Source: Daedaleopsis sinensis | Taxonomy: Eukaryota > Basidiomycota > Agaricomycetes > Polyporales > Polyporaceae | Direction of reading: 5' to 3' | Assembly: GCA_033807695.1 (NCBI GenBank) | Contig: CM066303.1 | Coordinates: 1,612,001-1,676,000, forward strand | Length of the DNA stretch: 64,000 nucleotides | In this document: in pieces, positions 1 through 10,505 of the stretch | How the letters are laid out: each line of letters starts with the position of its first letter | How positions within the stretch are numbered: the first letter of the stretch is position 1 | The notes under the pieces: generated by a model | Told to the model about the DNA's origin: nothing | What the model saw: only the letters and a program-made list of their open reading frames with translations | The model's database searches: none | Translations under genes and position numbers: made by a program

Positions 1-376
1 CACGGATTACGACGATGTGCAGGGAGCGGCATTCAAGAGGTATAAGTTAGCCGGCCGCGGCGGAGCCTGCGCCTCGCCGGCGGTCCGAGACGCCATCGCC
101 CCCACGGCGGAAACGGCAGGAATTTGGAGTGCAAGAAGGGTCGGGATAGACTGCACGACGGAAGGGGAGGACCAAGTTGAGGATGAGGATGAGGACCAGG
201 ATGAGGACCGGGAGAGGGAGAAATGCGGTGCCGGGAGAGAGCGCGGCGGGAAGGCGGAGGTTGCGGGTGGGATTGGGATTGGGATTGGAATAGGGATGCG
301 AACGACCATCGAGATCGAAGGGAAGTGCGACTTGTCGTGGGACGGGGGAGGGGAGGGGTTCGAGGAACGAGGGGTA
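1..376. other. 3' flank of kelch gene, no gene seen
   Basis: Window edge to the stop codon of the kelch gene. It contains short purine-rich imperfect repeats (GATGAG units at about 180-215 and GGGATT units at about 267-297) but no open frame that resembles a known protein. Open frames here are low-complexity Arg/Pro/Ser-rich products of these repeats. Confidence 0.5.
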
Positions 377-2147
377 TCACTCGACATCGATGTGGAAGCT
401 GGTCACCTGCGGCAGGTACGCCGCGCCGGCGAGGTCCAGTATGTGCACGTCGTCGAAGACCTCGATGCCGTTGAAGCCCCCGAAGATGAAGACGCGGCTG
501 TCTGCGAGGCACGCGGCGTGGTATCCGCGCGCAGAAGCTGGTCTGCCCGCGACCTGCCGGGGCTCGTACTGTAATGAGACTGACCGAGTGCGTGTGCGTC
601 AGTGCCACAGGACGTGAAAGAGCATAGCAGGGAGGGGGACGCACCGAGGTTGAAGAGCAGGAGGTCGGACATGTACGAGCTGCCGTCGTGCCCGCCGTAG
701 ATGAACAGATACGAGCCCACCTGCGTCGCAGTGTGCGACAGCCGCTTGTGGCTCTCTCCGAGCTTGACCAGACTCCAGAGGAGGGAATCTAGCGGAGCGA
801 CCGGTGAGCTCGCCTCGATAAAGGTAGGGCAGGACAACGATACGACGCACCGAGGTTCAGACACCAGATGTCCGCGAAGCACTCCCGTCCGTCGCTGCCG
901 CCTACGACGACCATGACATTGCCGATGAGGTTCGCAGTGTGGTAGCCCCGCGCGGTCGGCTTCTTCCCCTTCGTCTCGATCTGCTCCCACCGAAGCCTGT
1001 CGGCCGGGCCGCTGATATCCAGAGTCCAGACGTCGTTCAGCGCGGTGCTGCCGTTTCCGCCCCCGAAGATCCAGAGCTTGTTCTTGTACAGAACGGAGGT
1101 GTGTGCGCGGCGGGGGGGAGGGATCACGGAGCCTTCTGGGAGCACGGGGTGGACCCATTTCCGCATGACGGTGTCGAGGATGTACACCTCGTTGTAGTAC
1201 GCGGGGCCTTCGCCGCCGCCAAAGACCACGAGTCTACGGTCGACTAGAGTTGCTGTATGCGCGCGACATGGGGGAGGAATTTCGCCAGTTACGTCTGGAT
1301 GTGTCCATTGCATCGTCTCTACAGGACAGAAGTGATTAGCGATGTTCCGACATACGGGGAGAATGCGGGGTAACAGTCCAGGCTTCCTCAATAGGCTGTC
1401 AAAAGGCACGTATGTGATCCTTCGAGCTGAACACATCCACCCATTGCAACCCGAACAATGCACAAGCGTAGGAACCTCGAATGCTACACTCGACGACATC
1501 GACGTACCGGTATTGAAGCAGAACACATCTCTCCAGCACGCCCTCTCGTCGCACCCTCCAAATGTCCACGCAACGTTGTCGATCAGCGTGACGCTGTGTG
1601 CGCGGGTTCCGTGCATAGGCATCGCGCCGTACATGGGGGCGCGGCTCCAATGCATGAGCGTCGCCGGCGCGGGCTCCGCGTCCTTCGCGTGCGGGAGGTG
1701 CGGGGTGTTCCTCGTCTTGTGCGTCGGGGGCACCGCCGAGCCCTTCCCGCTCTTGCCCTCCCGCCCCTCCCGCTCCCGCCCGCTCTTTTCGCCCTCTCTG
1801 TCCTTGTCCCGGTCCCTCTCCTTCACCGTCGCGGGGGAGCCCGACCGCGGCCTTCGGGGGGTGGTGACCCCGCTGAGCGTGTCCCCGCTTGCGGAGCGGG
1901 TCGTGGAAGACCGCACGAGGGTAGAGGGCGACCGCTGGCTCGCGACAGATGGGGTGCGTGGAGGCGCGCCGGCACTACCTAGGCTGGTCGTACTCGTTGA
2001 GGGCTTGAAGGTCGTAGCCGAGCCGGACACGGCATGGTGGAAGTAGGGGGAGCGGGCGGAGGGCGTGAGCGGGCCGTCCTCAGGCACGTCGATGAGGGTG
2101 CCCATCCGCGGCGAGTCGAGCATCGGGCGGGGCTCGCTGGAGGGCAT
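377..2147 (-). CDS. Kelch-repeat beta-propeller protein (Tea1/Ral2-like class)
   Basis: Four exons on the minus strand (2147-1508, 1318-851, 788-645, 579-377) join in phase to a 484-residue protein. The N-terminal ~170 residues are Ser/Pro/Arg-rich and disordered, with an RDRDKDRE-type charged stretch. They are followed by six kelch repeats with the usual R-x-H-T/S ... FGG ... D-hydrophobic-W/Y pattern, for example RRAHTSVL followed by WIFGGG, and ARGYHAACL followed by FIFGGFNG. Kelch propellers are protein-interaction platforms. In fungi, proteins of this build act in polarity and Ras/MAPK signalling, or stay unassigned. The exact partner cannot be read from sequence. Introns are 189, 62 and 65 nt. 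The last acceptor was placed at CAG/TCTCATT because only that one keeps the sixth repeat in frame. The start is the first ATG of the open frame. Divergent from the otubain gene. Confidence 0.85.
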
Positions 2148-3052
2148 GGATGGATGGTTGCACGTAAATGGAGACGGCGAGCTCGAAGCTCAGCAAGCGC
2201 CAGAGAACGCGTATGCATGCTCACGGACTTTACGCGCCGGCGGCCCTGACCTCAGGCTAACGACGACGTTGTGGCATGTGCTCAGCATCAACCATCCGAC
2301 GACACTCGGATCCAGCGATTGCTCTGGAGACCACTGCAGGCTACTTAACGGCTATCGTCACCAACGTGAACTCCTCCGAAAGGTCAGTAGCTGTTGGTAA
2401 TTCACTTTTTCCGAATAAGGTCTAAGTAAGTACCTTGTGAAGACCTGGTTATTAACCTCCCGCGAACGAGGGATTGTAAGGCACCAGTACTGATTGCAAT
2501 CCTGTGTACTTACTTTTACGTGGTGGTCGACGAAGCTTGACAATATTGAGAGAATTTGCGCCGGACCTGCTTGTACGATGACCACAAGCTTAGCAACGCA
2601 GAACCAGTTACTCCTGCAGCGCAATATAAAATGGGGAGATATCTGTACGGTACATGATCTTTCGTCGTTGCGACGGTCACCATAACGTACACAAGTACTT
2701 CGCATAAGCGCTCGCACGTTCAGGGCTGCGGCAACCGTGACAGCGAGGCTTCTTTTGGATCTATGTCTACAGAAGGCTTGCAATGAGTACTCCCGGGACC
2801 ACGCTGGCGAGTGGCTTCTGCTGCCTTTCGTCCTCGATGGTCGCTGTCTCTACTGGTCAACAGACCGAGAGTATTCTCCAAGTTCGGCGGACAATAATAA
2901 TAACATTCCGTAACGGTTTTCGGCAAATTCCGCCTCTTCTAGCAGTCGACCAACACCGCGGCGAGGGCGCGCACACGAGGCGGTGTATGAGGACTTCTCC
3001 GTACTAGTATGCGGGCGGTTCGTACAGAAGTGCATCCCCGTTCCCTCTGACC
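2148..3052. promoter_or_regulatory. Divergent intergenic region, kelch/otubain
   Basis: About 900 bp between two divergently transcribed genes, so both promoters and 5' leaders should lie here. It is more AT-rich than the flanking exons. A minus-strand open frame at 2358-2783 (141 codons) has no recognisable motif or intron support and I do not count it as a gene. I could not pick out a convincing TATA box for either gene. Confidence 0.4.
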
Positions 3053-4818
3053 ATGACCACGCCATTCGGAGACACGACGAACTTCACGAACGCCGGCGGC
3101 GGCAGTGGCACCCCCGACTCGGCGCCGGTGCCACCGTCCCGCTCGCCCGAAGCACGTATGTGTGTGCGGCCACATGGCGCGGGGAGCTGCATTGACGCAT
3201 CCGGCCGCAGCGAAGCTAAAAACAGCCGATCTCCCCGATGTCGACGAGCCCTGGCCGCAGGTTGCGCAGGACACCGACGTGCATATGTCCGACGCCCAGG
3301 GTATGTCTATATCGCCCGCGGATGCGGTTTGCGTGCTGATGGCGCCCTTCGCCACACTTTCTCGCTGCAGACGACCTCGCGCCCGACGCAGGGCTGTTCG
3401 ACCACGTACAGGCAAGTCAAGTCAAGTCTCTGGGCGGGGCATTTGCATACGCAGTACGCATGAGCTGACGCGTACCATCGCCGCCAGGGATTCCCGAGCG
3501 ACGATGTGCCAGACAGGCCCATGATCTCGCCGCTTACGCCGATGACGACTCTCCGCGAGGAGTATGTGAACGGCTCGCAGGGGTTCGTCAGGCAGATCGA
3601 CTGGCTCATGAACGAGGGCTGGTTAGGCGTTCGGCGCACGCGTGGAGACGGTCAGTCTGTCACGCCACCGTAATGTCCGTGGTTCTCATCGCTGACGTGC
3701 GTTCCTATTTACAGGCGACTGTTTCTATCGGTGTAAGTACGGACGTCGTCCTCCACAAATGCCTTCAGAATAGCACGCCGCACCCTCGGAAATGCGACCG
3801 AAGGGATGTATATCAACGGTCGATGAACTTGTGGATGAATTGCGTCACATTGCTCATGGTGGGCAGGTGCACTTGGGCCATGACTTCCGAGGCGTGGACC
3901 CGCAGTAACGCTGGGAGTTTCTGGCCACAATGGAACTTGCATGCTATCCGAGGTATCCCTGATAGCAAGAATAACGTCGCTAACTTCGGTATTTTGCAGC
4001 TCTGGCGTTTGCATACATCGAGAACATCCTCAACTCCACGGACACCATGCTCGCTGCAACAGGTGCTTTGTCTGTACTAGAGGCTTCGCAGCAACAGCTT
4101 GAGCAAGTGGGCTTCCAGCGAATGGTCTTCGAGGACTTCTATGACTGCATGGCGGGCCTGATCAACCAAGTCATCAATCCTGTGGACGGCCGCCTTCTGG
4201 AGATTAATGGTTTGTTGGAAGCGTTCAATAACCCGGAGGGTGAGTGCGCTGCCACGCCCTCCCACGTCACACGAACCCTTCTGACAATGTACTCAATTAG
4301 TGTCGAACTCAATCGTCGTGTACCTGCGCCTGCTCACCTCTGCGGAGATCAAGACTAATCCGGACTACGCCGGCTTCCTCTTCCATCCCGAGACGGGTGA
4401 TCAGATGGACCCCGAGATGTTCTGCAACAACTTCGTGGAGGCGGTGGGCAAAGAAGCTGGTGGGTGCTCAGCTCGCCGCGAATCCCGGGCGCGCGTGCTC
4501 ACGCGCACTGCCGCAGACCACGTCCAGATGAACGCACTCGCGTCCGCCCTCAAGGTGAACGTGAACGTCGCCTACCTCGACGGCCACGACGTCGACCAAC
4601 AGGGGAAAGTGTCCTTCGTGCCCTTCCAGAACGCGCCGTTCACGTTCCTTGAGCCGGTGAACTTGCTGTACCGGTGCGTCCTCCACGGCCGAGCTTCCTG
4701 CCGCTATCTGTGCGCGCCCTGCTGATAAGTCGCCTGCGATTTCCCTGCCATTAGTCCTGGTCATTACGACATCCTGGATCGCCGGGATGTGGATCCCATC
4801 CCACCTCTTCTCGTTTGA
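3053..4818 (+). CDS. Otubain-type ubiquitin thioesterase (OTU cysteine protease)
   Basis: Nine exons (3053-3155, 3211-3300, 3371-3411, 3488-3650, 3715-3732, 4000-4239, 4301-4459, 4517-4673, 4755-4818) join without a break to 344 residues. The C65/otubain fold is clear: the catalytic-loop motif GDGDCFYR with Cys135, SLAFAYIENIL after it, the DYAGFLFHPETG region, and the C-terminal catalytic His in GHYDIL (His327). The family removes ubiquitin from substrates, with preference for Lys48 chains in the OTUB1 branch, in cytosol and nucleus. The N-terminal ~95 residues are disordered (Gly/Pro/Asp-rich). Two oddities: exon 5 is only 18 nt and codes for the catalytic Cys, followed by a 267-nt intron; exon 3 ends either at a GC donor (3411) or at a GT donor six bases earlier (3405), both in frame. 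Confidence 0.92.
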
Positions 4819-5572
4819 TGAACCTTGGCAGTTGTGACCGAGTCGTCACCTCTTCGTGCCGTTAACAAATCGCCTCAGTGCCCGGGTTGGCTGTGTTCCT
4901 GCGATGTGTACGCTACTGTGTTGTTACGCCCTGTATTCGTGGCTCGCCTTGTATCGCCCTAATCGCCATGTCGCCGAATGATAAGTGCAGACACTATCAG
5001 CGCATAGGGCAGCATGAGACCAGAACCAGGCACAAGCTCTCGGTTGGGCCGAGATTTGGGCGCGAGAAGGTCACAGTCACGCGCGGGCGGCTACGCGGTC
5101 GCGTCACGAGTGCACTGGTCCGTGCGGGAGCTCACGTGCGTGGCTGTCACAGCGGCTTATGTAAGGGGTTGTTTAACTCTGATTCTCACAGCGCAGGCCT
5201 GCGCCCTCACCAAGGCAGAGCCCTCTCACCAGCGAGCCAGCCAGCCATTTTCCTCTGCCTATACGCCTGCGCCTAGCGCTGCCCAGTGCCTCCCCGCCCG
5301 ATCTCAACACACCCCCGGCCGACACAGGCTCCCCCCGTCCGCAACACATTCGAGGTGGGTGTGCAGCCTCGTTCGTCGTTATCTGATGCTAGCGCGCGAT
5401 CGATACGTGGCCGTCGTCGTCCTCGACGACCCCGCGGCCGTGCAGGGCGGCGCGGCGCGCCCAGACGCGTGCCCCCCTGCACGCGTCGCGGCCGTGTCGA
5501 GCGTGTCGGCGCCCTTCCACAAAGTCTCGCGACGTGTTGGACGTGCTGCTGACGGTGTATGCGCCCCGACAG
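4819..5572. other. Intergenic, otubain to HMG-box gene
   Basis: About 750 bp between two co-oriented genes. It should hold the otubain 3' UTR and the promoter of the HMG-box gene. The part from about 5220 to 5560 is C-rich on the plus strand, as in many basidiomycete promoters of highly expressed genes. No coding match was seen. Confidence 0.4.
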
Positions 5573-6497
5573 ATGCCCAAGGAGACGACGAAGACGACTA
5601 AGGTGAGCTCCCGCCCGCCACCGTGCCCCGAGCAGGCCCCCCCTGCCCTGGCGGGGTTTGGGGGGGCGGCTGTATGCGCCGGGCGTCGCTGACGGCCGTG
5701 TTTTGCACAGCGCAAGGCCGCGGTGAAGGCGGAGAAGGCGCCGAAGGCGAAGGGGAAGAAGGACCCCAAGGCCCCGAAGCGGGCCCTGTCCGCGTACATG
5801 TTCTTCTCGCAGGACTGGAGGGAGAGGATCAAGGCGGAGAACCCCGACGCCGGGTTTGGTGAGTCGGCCGCTCGCTGCGGGGTGGGGTACGTTCTGGAAC
5901 TGACTTGACGCGTCCGACAGGCGAAATTGGCAAGCTGCTCGGGGCAAAATGGAAGGAACTTGACGAGGACGAGAAGAAGGTGTGTATGCGCCCCGTTCGT
6001 TGTGCTCTTGGGACCCGCATGTATGCGGGTTCAAAAACGAACATGTACGAACTTCTTCCGTTGGGAGGTTCGTATATGCGCGTTCACGTGTTCATAAGCG
6101 AGGAGCTCGACATGATGGACTACACGTCCTAGTCAGTAGAAGCATCCTGCGACCGATGCTGACGTTGCTGGATGTCGTATGCTCATCGTAGACCGCTGTT
6201 CATCGCCGTGATCATTGTGCGAGGAACGCGTGTGATCCCTTGTGTCCTCGGCTTGTGTGACCATCTCTTGCTTCCACTCGTCTTTGTCGTTGTTGGCCCC
6301 GATGCTCATGTGTCTCGTATTACAGCCCTACGTCGAGCAGGCCGCAGCAGACAAGGCACGCGCTGAACAAGAGAAGAGCGACTACGACGTACGTACCGCT
6401 TTGCGTCTCCCTCCACACGCATGAAGCTCATGATCCCTCGTAGGGCAAGAAAGCCGTCGACAGCGGCTCCGGTGACGGGGACGACGACGACGAATAA
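5573..6497 (+). CDS. NHP6-like HMG-box chromatin protein
   Basis: Five exons (5573-5602, 5711-5858, 5921-5979, 6326-6388, 6444-6497) give a 117-residue protein with all phases closing. A Lys/Ala-rich basic N-terminus leads into one HMG box (residues ~28-98) with the hallmark [16 protein letters not shown] start, then [10 protein letters not shown], the [14 protein letters not shown] core and the DEDEKKPYVEQA helix. The tail is acidic (DGDDDDE). Size and layout match yeast NHP6A/B and fungal homologues, which bend DNA without sequence specificity and act with FACT in nucleosome reorganisation in the nucleus. An acidic tail is absent in yeast NHP6 but common in other HMGB-type proteins. The 346-nt intron 3 is long for this genome. 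The start ATG directly precedes a Lys/Thr-rich leader exon of 30 nt. Confidence 0.93.
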
Positions 6498-8835
6498 GCT
6501 GTCGTCCCCCGTGCGGACTCTTGTTATTCTATGTGTATGCCTGCTAGATATCTGGACCTACGCGCGTCGTTCCCTGTCTCCGCCCCGCCCCGCCCTGCCT
6601 CGCTCTCTGCTCGTACCGTAATATCAAAACCGTAGCACGCCCCCGATCGCTTTCTTTCTCTATGTATTCTTCGCGCTAGTCGTATAGCCTCGTCTCCGGA
6701 CGCTGTCCACGTCGCGTCCGTTGTACACCGAACGACCTGTAATACTAGACGATGATGTACTTGTTCGTTCGTCCAGCCCCGTTATAAATTATCCGCGAAG
6801 CAAATTGACGAGAGTGCATGAAGCAGTTGGACGAGGAATTGGCCAGCTGCTATGGCCAAGATGGGGACGACGGTGATAAGGTGATATCGAGCATGAGTTG
6901 GTGGCGGTGCGGAGCACTCAAACGGATCAGCACGATCGAGGACGTTGCTCTCGGAACGTCGATCCCACCTACCACCATGGTCAAGACCTCGCCACGAAAC
7001 GTAGCGGAATTGTGAATTGTTGCTGTCTCGGCAACGATATTCACGGCCGTTATGAGCTCTTCAAATCGCCCTCTCGAATACGCCGCATACGTCGACCGCC
7101 TCCGATTCGGAGTCGAATCACACCCAACTCGAGGCCGTACCATATGTGTGGATCGGCCGACCATTCTGTCACCGCTGTTGGACGTGGATAAAACTGCTCA
7201 AGGTGAGCGATCCAGCCTGATAAGGAGTGGCGATGCTTCAATCTCACCTGCCGACTCGCAGGCGAAGCCGCAAAGCATTGAACTACAGGCCTCCGGAGGG
7301 GTTCCGAGTCAATGTCAATGCTGCCCATGTTCAAGCAGGCCCGCTGTTGCCAAACATCCTCAACCTACTTCGATCCTCAGCCTGCCGATAATAGGGCTCT
7401 GGCGGAAGCTGCGGAAGCGGACGCAGTGCACGTTGCGTGAGTCTGCGTGTTTGGACTGGGCAAACGATCCGCTGACTAGTACAACGATTAGCCCGGAGCA
7501 GGTGCTAGGCGGACACCCACATACAGGATCCAGTTCATCACTGTAGGTTGCAGTACGCTGCAGGAACGGCCGGATTCGACTTGAGGGGGCTGGTCAAAGT
7601 GAGTATGTGAGTCTAACAGTATGCTATCCTGACTCTCGGCTAATACGTTTCGCTGCACCAGGCCGTGTCCTGACTATCTAGCGAACCTGGATATCGTCCA
7701 CCTGCAGGTTCCCTGGCTGCGGAAGTGCAGTCAGCAGCAGAATTATACCCCGGTGCCAGGGATCCTGGTGAGGTGGATCATATAGACCCGATGACGATGA
7801 GTTTGCGCAGAACGCGTGATGTGTATCTGCACATGGTCTTGACGATTCTCACATCGAACAAGATCCATTGGCAGGCATCAACCTACATACTATCACGAGA
7901 GAAGTTCAGCTGTTGGAGTCCGAGTTAGAGCACAAGCTGTGGGTTAACCTTTCACCCCAGGCTATCTTTCGACCTGCTGAACGTCCAATATTGCACACCA
8001 GGTTATGGTGCGTGCCTCCAAGTGGATCACCAGCAGCACCCTAAGCCCAAGCATCCGTGGACAGACGTAGGCACAGGTTATGGTCACAGTTCCGACCCGT
8101 CGCCCTCAAAGCGGCGTGCAACGTCGATGTCACAGCAACTCACAGACCTTGTGCTTTTAAGACGAATTAGCGGCATTCCTCTAGAGTTACATCAGGCCTT
8201 GGGCTTCCCGCCACCACCGAGCAACATGCGTCATTCAAACCACATCCTGGCCGACCAAAATGCTATCGACCTTGGTTGAACGTGGGTCTAGTATTAGCTT
8301 GCTGGCATGGCTAGACCGTCTGGTTGCTAGGCTGCTCGGGGTCGAAGCTCGTCCTCTCTGTCTTTGAATCCTCGTTTACTGCCCGTCAGGGCCTAGCCCC
8401 ATGGTAGTCAGCAAACCCGCCTGCTCTACCTGCCGCGCCCTCAGGATGATCCACGGCGTCTGGCCGAACTCATATACAGTGATGAAGTTGGAGATCGTCC
8501 TCATGTATGACATAACTCGTGCTCTCTTGTAGCACGGTTTCCCCCAATCATGAATCTCGTTGGTCTTGAATGATTGTCTCATTGGCGGCACGCCTTGCAA
8601 GTGTGACTCTACCAGTAGTGGTCCGGTAGGCTCTGACTACAAATGACTCTAAGCGCGTATCAAGTAGTATACTATTGGAGGTAAGCAGGAGTCCTCAAAC
8701 GCACATAGCCCACACCTCCTTTCGCTTCTTCCATCATCCGCGCAGGGACGGGGATCGAAGTGCGTGTCCTAGACCCATTGCATGCCCGGTGGCTTCAGCT
8801 ACCGTCTCTTACGACCTTATGCAAGATTTACGAGA
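6498..8835. other. Long intergenic stretch, possible gene remnant inside
   Basis: 2.3 kb between the HMG-box and PUS3 genes. The first ~280 bp should be 3' UTR and terminator of the HMG-box gene. From about 6800 to 8280 there are several short plus-strand frames broken by stops, some of which resemble F-box/LRR-type proteins (see the separate entry). From 8280 to 8835 nothing recognisable was seen except the presumed PUS3 promoter. A 74-codon minus-strand frame at 8376-8600 has no recognisable motif. Confidence 0.4.
7052..7790 (+). pseudogene. Possible decayed F-box/LRR-type gene
   Basis: Short in-frame pieces separated by stops resemble the body of basidiomycete F-box-like proteins: LEYAAYVDRLRFGVES at the left, GPLLPNILNLLRSS near 7340-7380, and YLANLDIVHLQVPWL near 7675-7720. 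Plausible splice sites (donor near 7201, acceptors near 7260 and 7662) do not yield one continuous frame. I read this as a relic of a family that is commonly amplified and lost in Agaricomycetes, but the similarity is by eye and weak. It could also be chance. Confidence 0.25.
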
Positions 8836-10317
8836 ATGGAACCGTACAAAAACTGGTCGAGGGAAGAGCTGATCGCTCGTTTGCAGCACCTCGACCCGCA
8901 CCACGACCGTCCGCGCCCGCAGACACAACCGCGGGGCAAGCCCTTCGACTTCAACGCGTATCCGAAGCGCAAGATCGCCTTGAAGTTCACGTATAACGGG
9001 ATCCACTATGGCGGGATGGAGTACCAGCGCGACCCTGCGCTGCCCACCGTGGAAGGCGTCCTCTTCGACGCGCTCGTGCACACGAAGCTGGTGGATCGCT
9101 CGGGAGGCCTTGAAGGATGCGGGTGGCAGAGATGCGGGCGGACGGACAAGGGTGTCAGCGCAGGGGGGCAGGTCGTCAGTCTCTGGGTGAGGAGCACGCT
9201 TGGCTCTAAGACTGTGGAGGGCAAGGCGGACGCGCAGCCAGACCTCGCCCCCGTGGCGGACCCATCCGAAGATGCGCCTGGCTTGGAGGGCGACTTCGGG
9301 TTCATGGGTGACTTGGACGAGCCCCCGACGAACGGGTCGAAGCCCGCAGAGGCCCCGCCGCCCGAGGTCGAGTTCCCGTACGTGTTCGCGCTCAACCACA
9401 TCCTCCCGCCCACCATCCGCATCCTCGCCTGGTCGCCCGTGACCGAGGACTTCTCCGCACGCTTCAGCTGCCGCTGGCGCCACTACAAATACTTCTTCTC
9501 TCCCGATGGCCTGGACCTCTCCGCGATGTCCGACGCCGCCGCGCGGCTCGTCGGCGAGCACGACTTCCGGAACCTTTGCAAGGTCGACGCGAGCAAGCAG
9601 ATCACCGTCTTCACGCGCCGCATCCTCGCCGCGTCTGTCGAGCGCGACGGCGCGCACGGCGGCCTGTGTGTCTTCAACCTCCGCGGGAACGCCTTCCTGT
9701 ACAACATGGTCCGCCACATCATGGCCATCCTCTTCCTCGTCGGCGCGGGGCTCGAGCAGCCCGCTATCATGTCCGCGCTGCTTAACGCGGACCCCGCGCG
9801 CCCGCTCCCGCCCTTCCGCGACGGGGAGGCGCCCCCGCCCGTGCTCACGGGCAAGCCCGACTACCAAATCGCGGACCCGCTCCCGCTCATGCTCTGGGAG
9901 TGCGGGTACGACGACGACGCGCTCGCCTGGCGCACGGACCGCGCGCGCCCCAAGGGCGGGGACTCGACGAAGAGCCCGCTGGGCGGCATGCGCTGCGCGC
10001 ACGAGCGCGCGACGATCACCGCCGCGCTCGACGAGCACTTCCTCAAGGCGGCGGAGGCGCACCACCGGCCCCCGCGGCAGTACTTCCCGCTTGGGGCGCC
10101 GGGCGTGGACCCGCTCCCGCCTGGGGCGATGATGAGCGTGCCGCTGGGCGGGGGGATGGTGAAGCGCGCGGGGACGTACGTGCCGCTGCTGCAGAGGAAG
10201 CGGATGCCGACGCCCGAGGAGGTGAACGAGCGGTATCGGCTCGGGCGGGGCGCGAAGAAGCTGGAGCGGAGGGCTGCGGCGTCTTCTGCAGTTGTTGCTG
10301 ACGACGCGGACGAGTAG
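8836..10317 (+). CDS. PUS3: tRNA pseudouridine(38/39) synthase
   Basis: Intronless frame of 493 residues from the ATG at 8836. An in-frame ATG lies 18 codons upstream at 8782, but MEPYKNWSREELIARL is the usual helical start of this family, so 8836 is preferred. The TruA-type catalytic motif CGRTDKGVSAGGQVVSL is present with Asp104 as the catalytic residue, preceded by KRKIALKFTYNG and PTVEGVLFDAL. The second half has FSARFSCRWRHYKYFF, HDFRNLCK and NMVRHIMAILFLVG, as in eukaryotic PUS3/DEG1. The enzyme isomerises U38/U39 in the anticodon arm of tRNAs. The C-terminal ~40 residues are basic and Pro-rich. Strong third-position GC. It converges on the aminotransferase gene, with 188 bp between the stop codons. 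Confidence 0.93.
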   Translation: MEPYKNWSREELIARLQHLDPHHDRPRPQTQPRGKPFDFNAYPKRKIALKFTYNGIHYGGMEYQRDPALPTVEGVLFDALVHTKLVDRSGGLEGCGWQRCGRTDKGVSAGGQVVSLWVRSTLGSKTVEGKADAQPDLAPVADPSEDAPGLEGDFGFMGDLDEPPTNGSKPAEAPPPEVEFPYVFALNHILPPTIRILAWSPVTEDFSARFSCRWRHYKYFFSPDGLDLSAMSDAAARLVGEHDFRNLCKVDASKQITVFTRRILAASVERDGAHGGLCVFNLRGNAFLYNMVRHIMAILFLVGAGLEQPAIMSALLNADPARPLPPFRDGEAPPPVLTGKPDYQIADPLPLMLWECGYDDDALAWRTDRARPKGGDSTKSPLGGMRCAHERATITAALDEHFLKAAEAHHRPPRQYFPLGAPGVDPLPPGAMMSVPLGGGMVKRAGTYVPLLQRKRMPTPEEVNERYRLGRGAKKLERRAAASSAVVADDADE

Positions 10318-10505
10318 CCAGGAAGCACTTGGTGGACCTACGCCGATCTATGTATCGCAAGTTTGCACGTCCGGCTCGACGCTAGCACATAAGACTGTAT
10401 CGCTGAATTTAAAGGTACATGTATATACAGCAGAGATTACAGAAGTTTTCATCCTTAACTACTCCCCTTTCAAATCCATACGACACTCTACGTCGGTGGA
10501 TGCGG

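Noticed and set aside
2358..2783. 141-codon minus-strand gene in the divergent promoter
   Set aside because: No motif and no codon bias like that of neighbouring genes; it would leave no promoter for the kelch gene.
8809..10065. 418-codon minus-strand open frame
   Set aside because: Antisense shadow of the PUS3 gene, produced by strong third-position GC bias.
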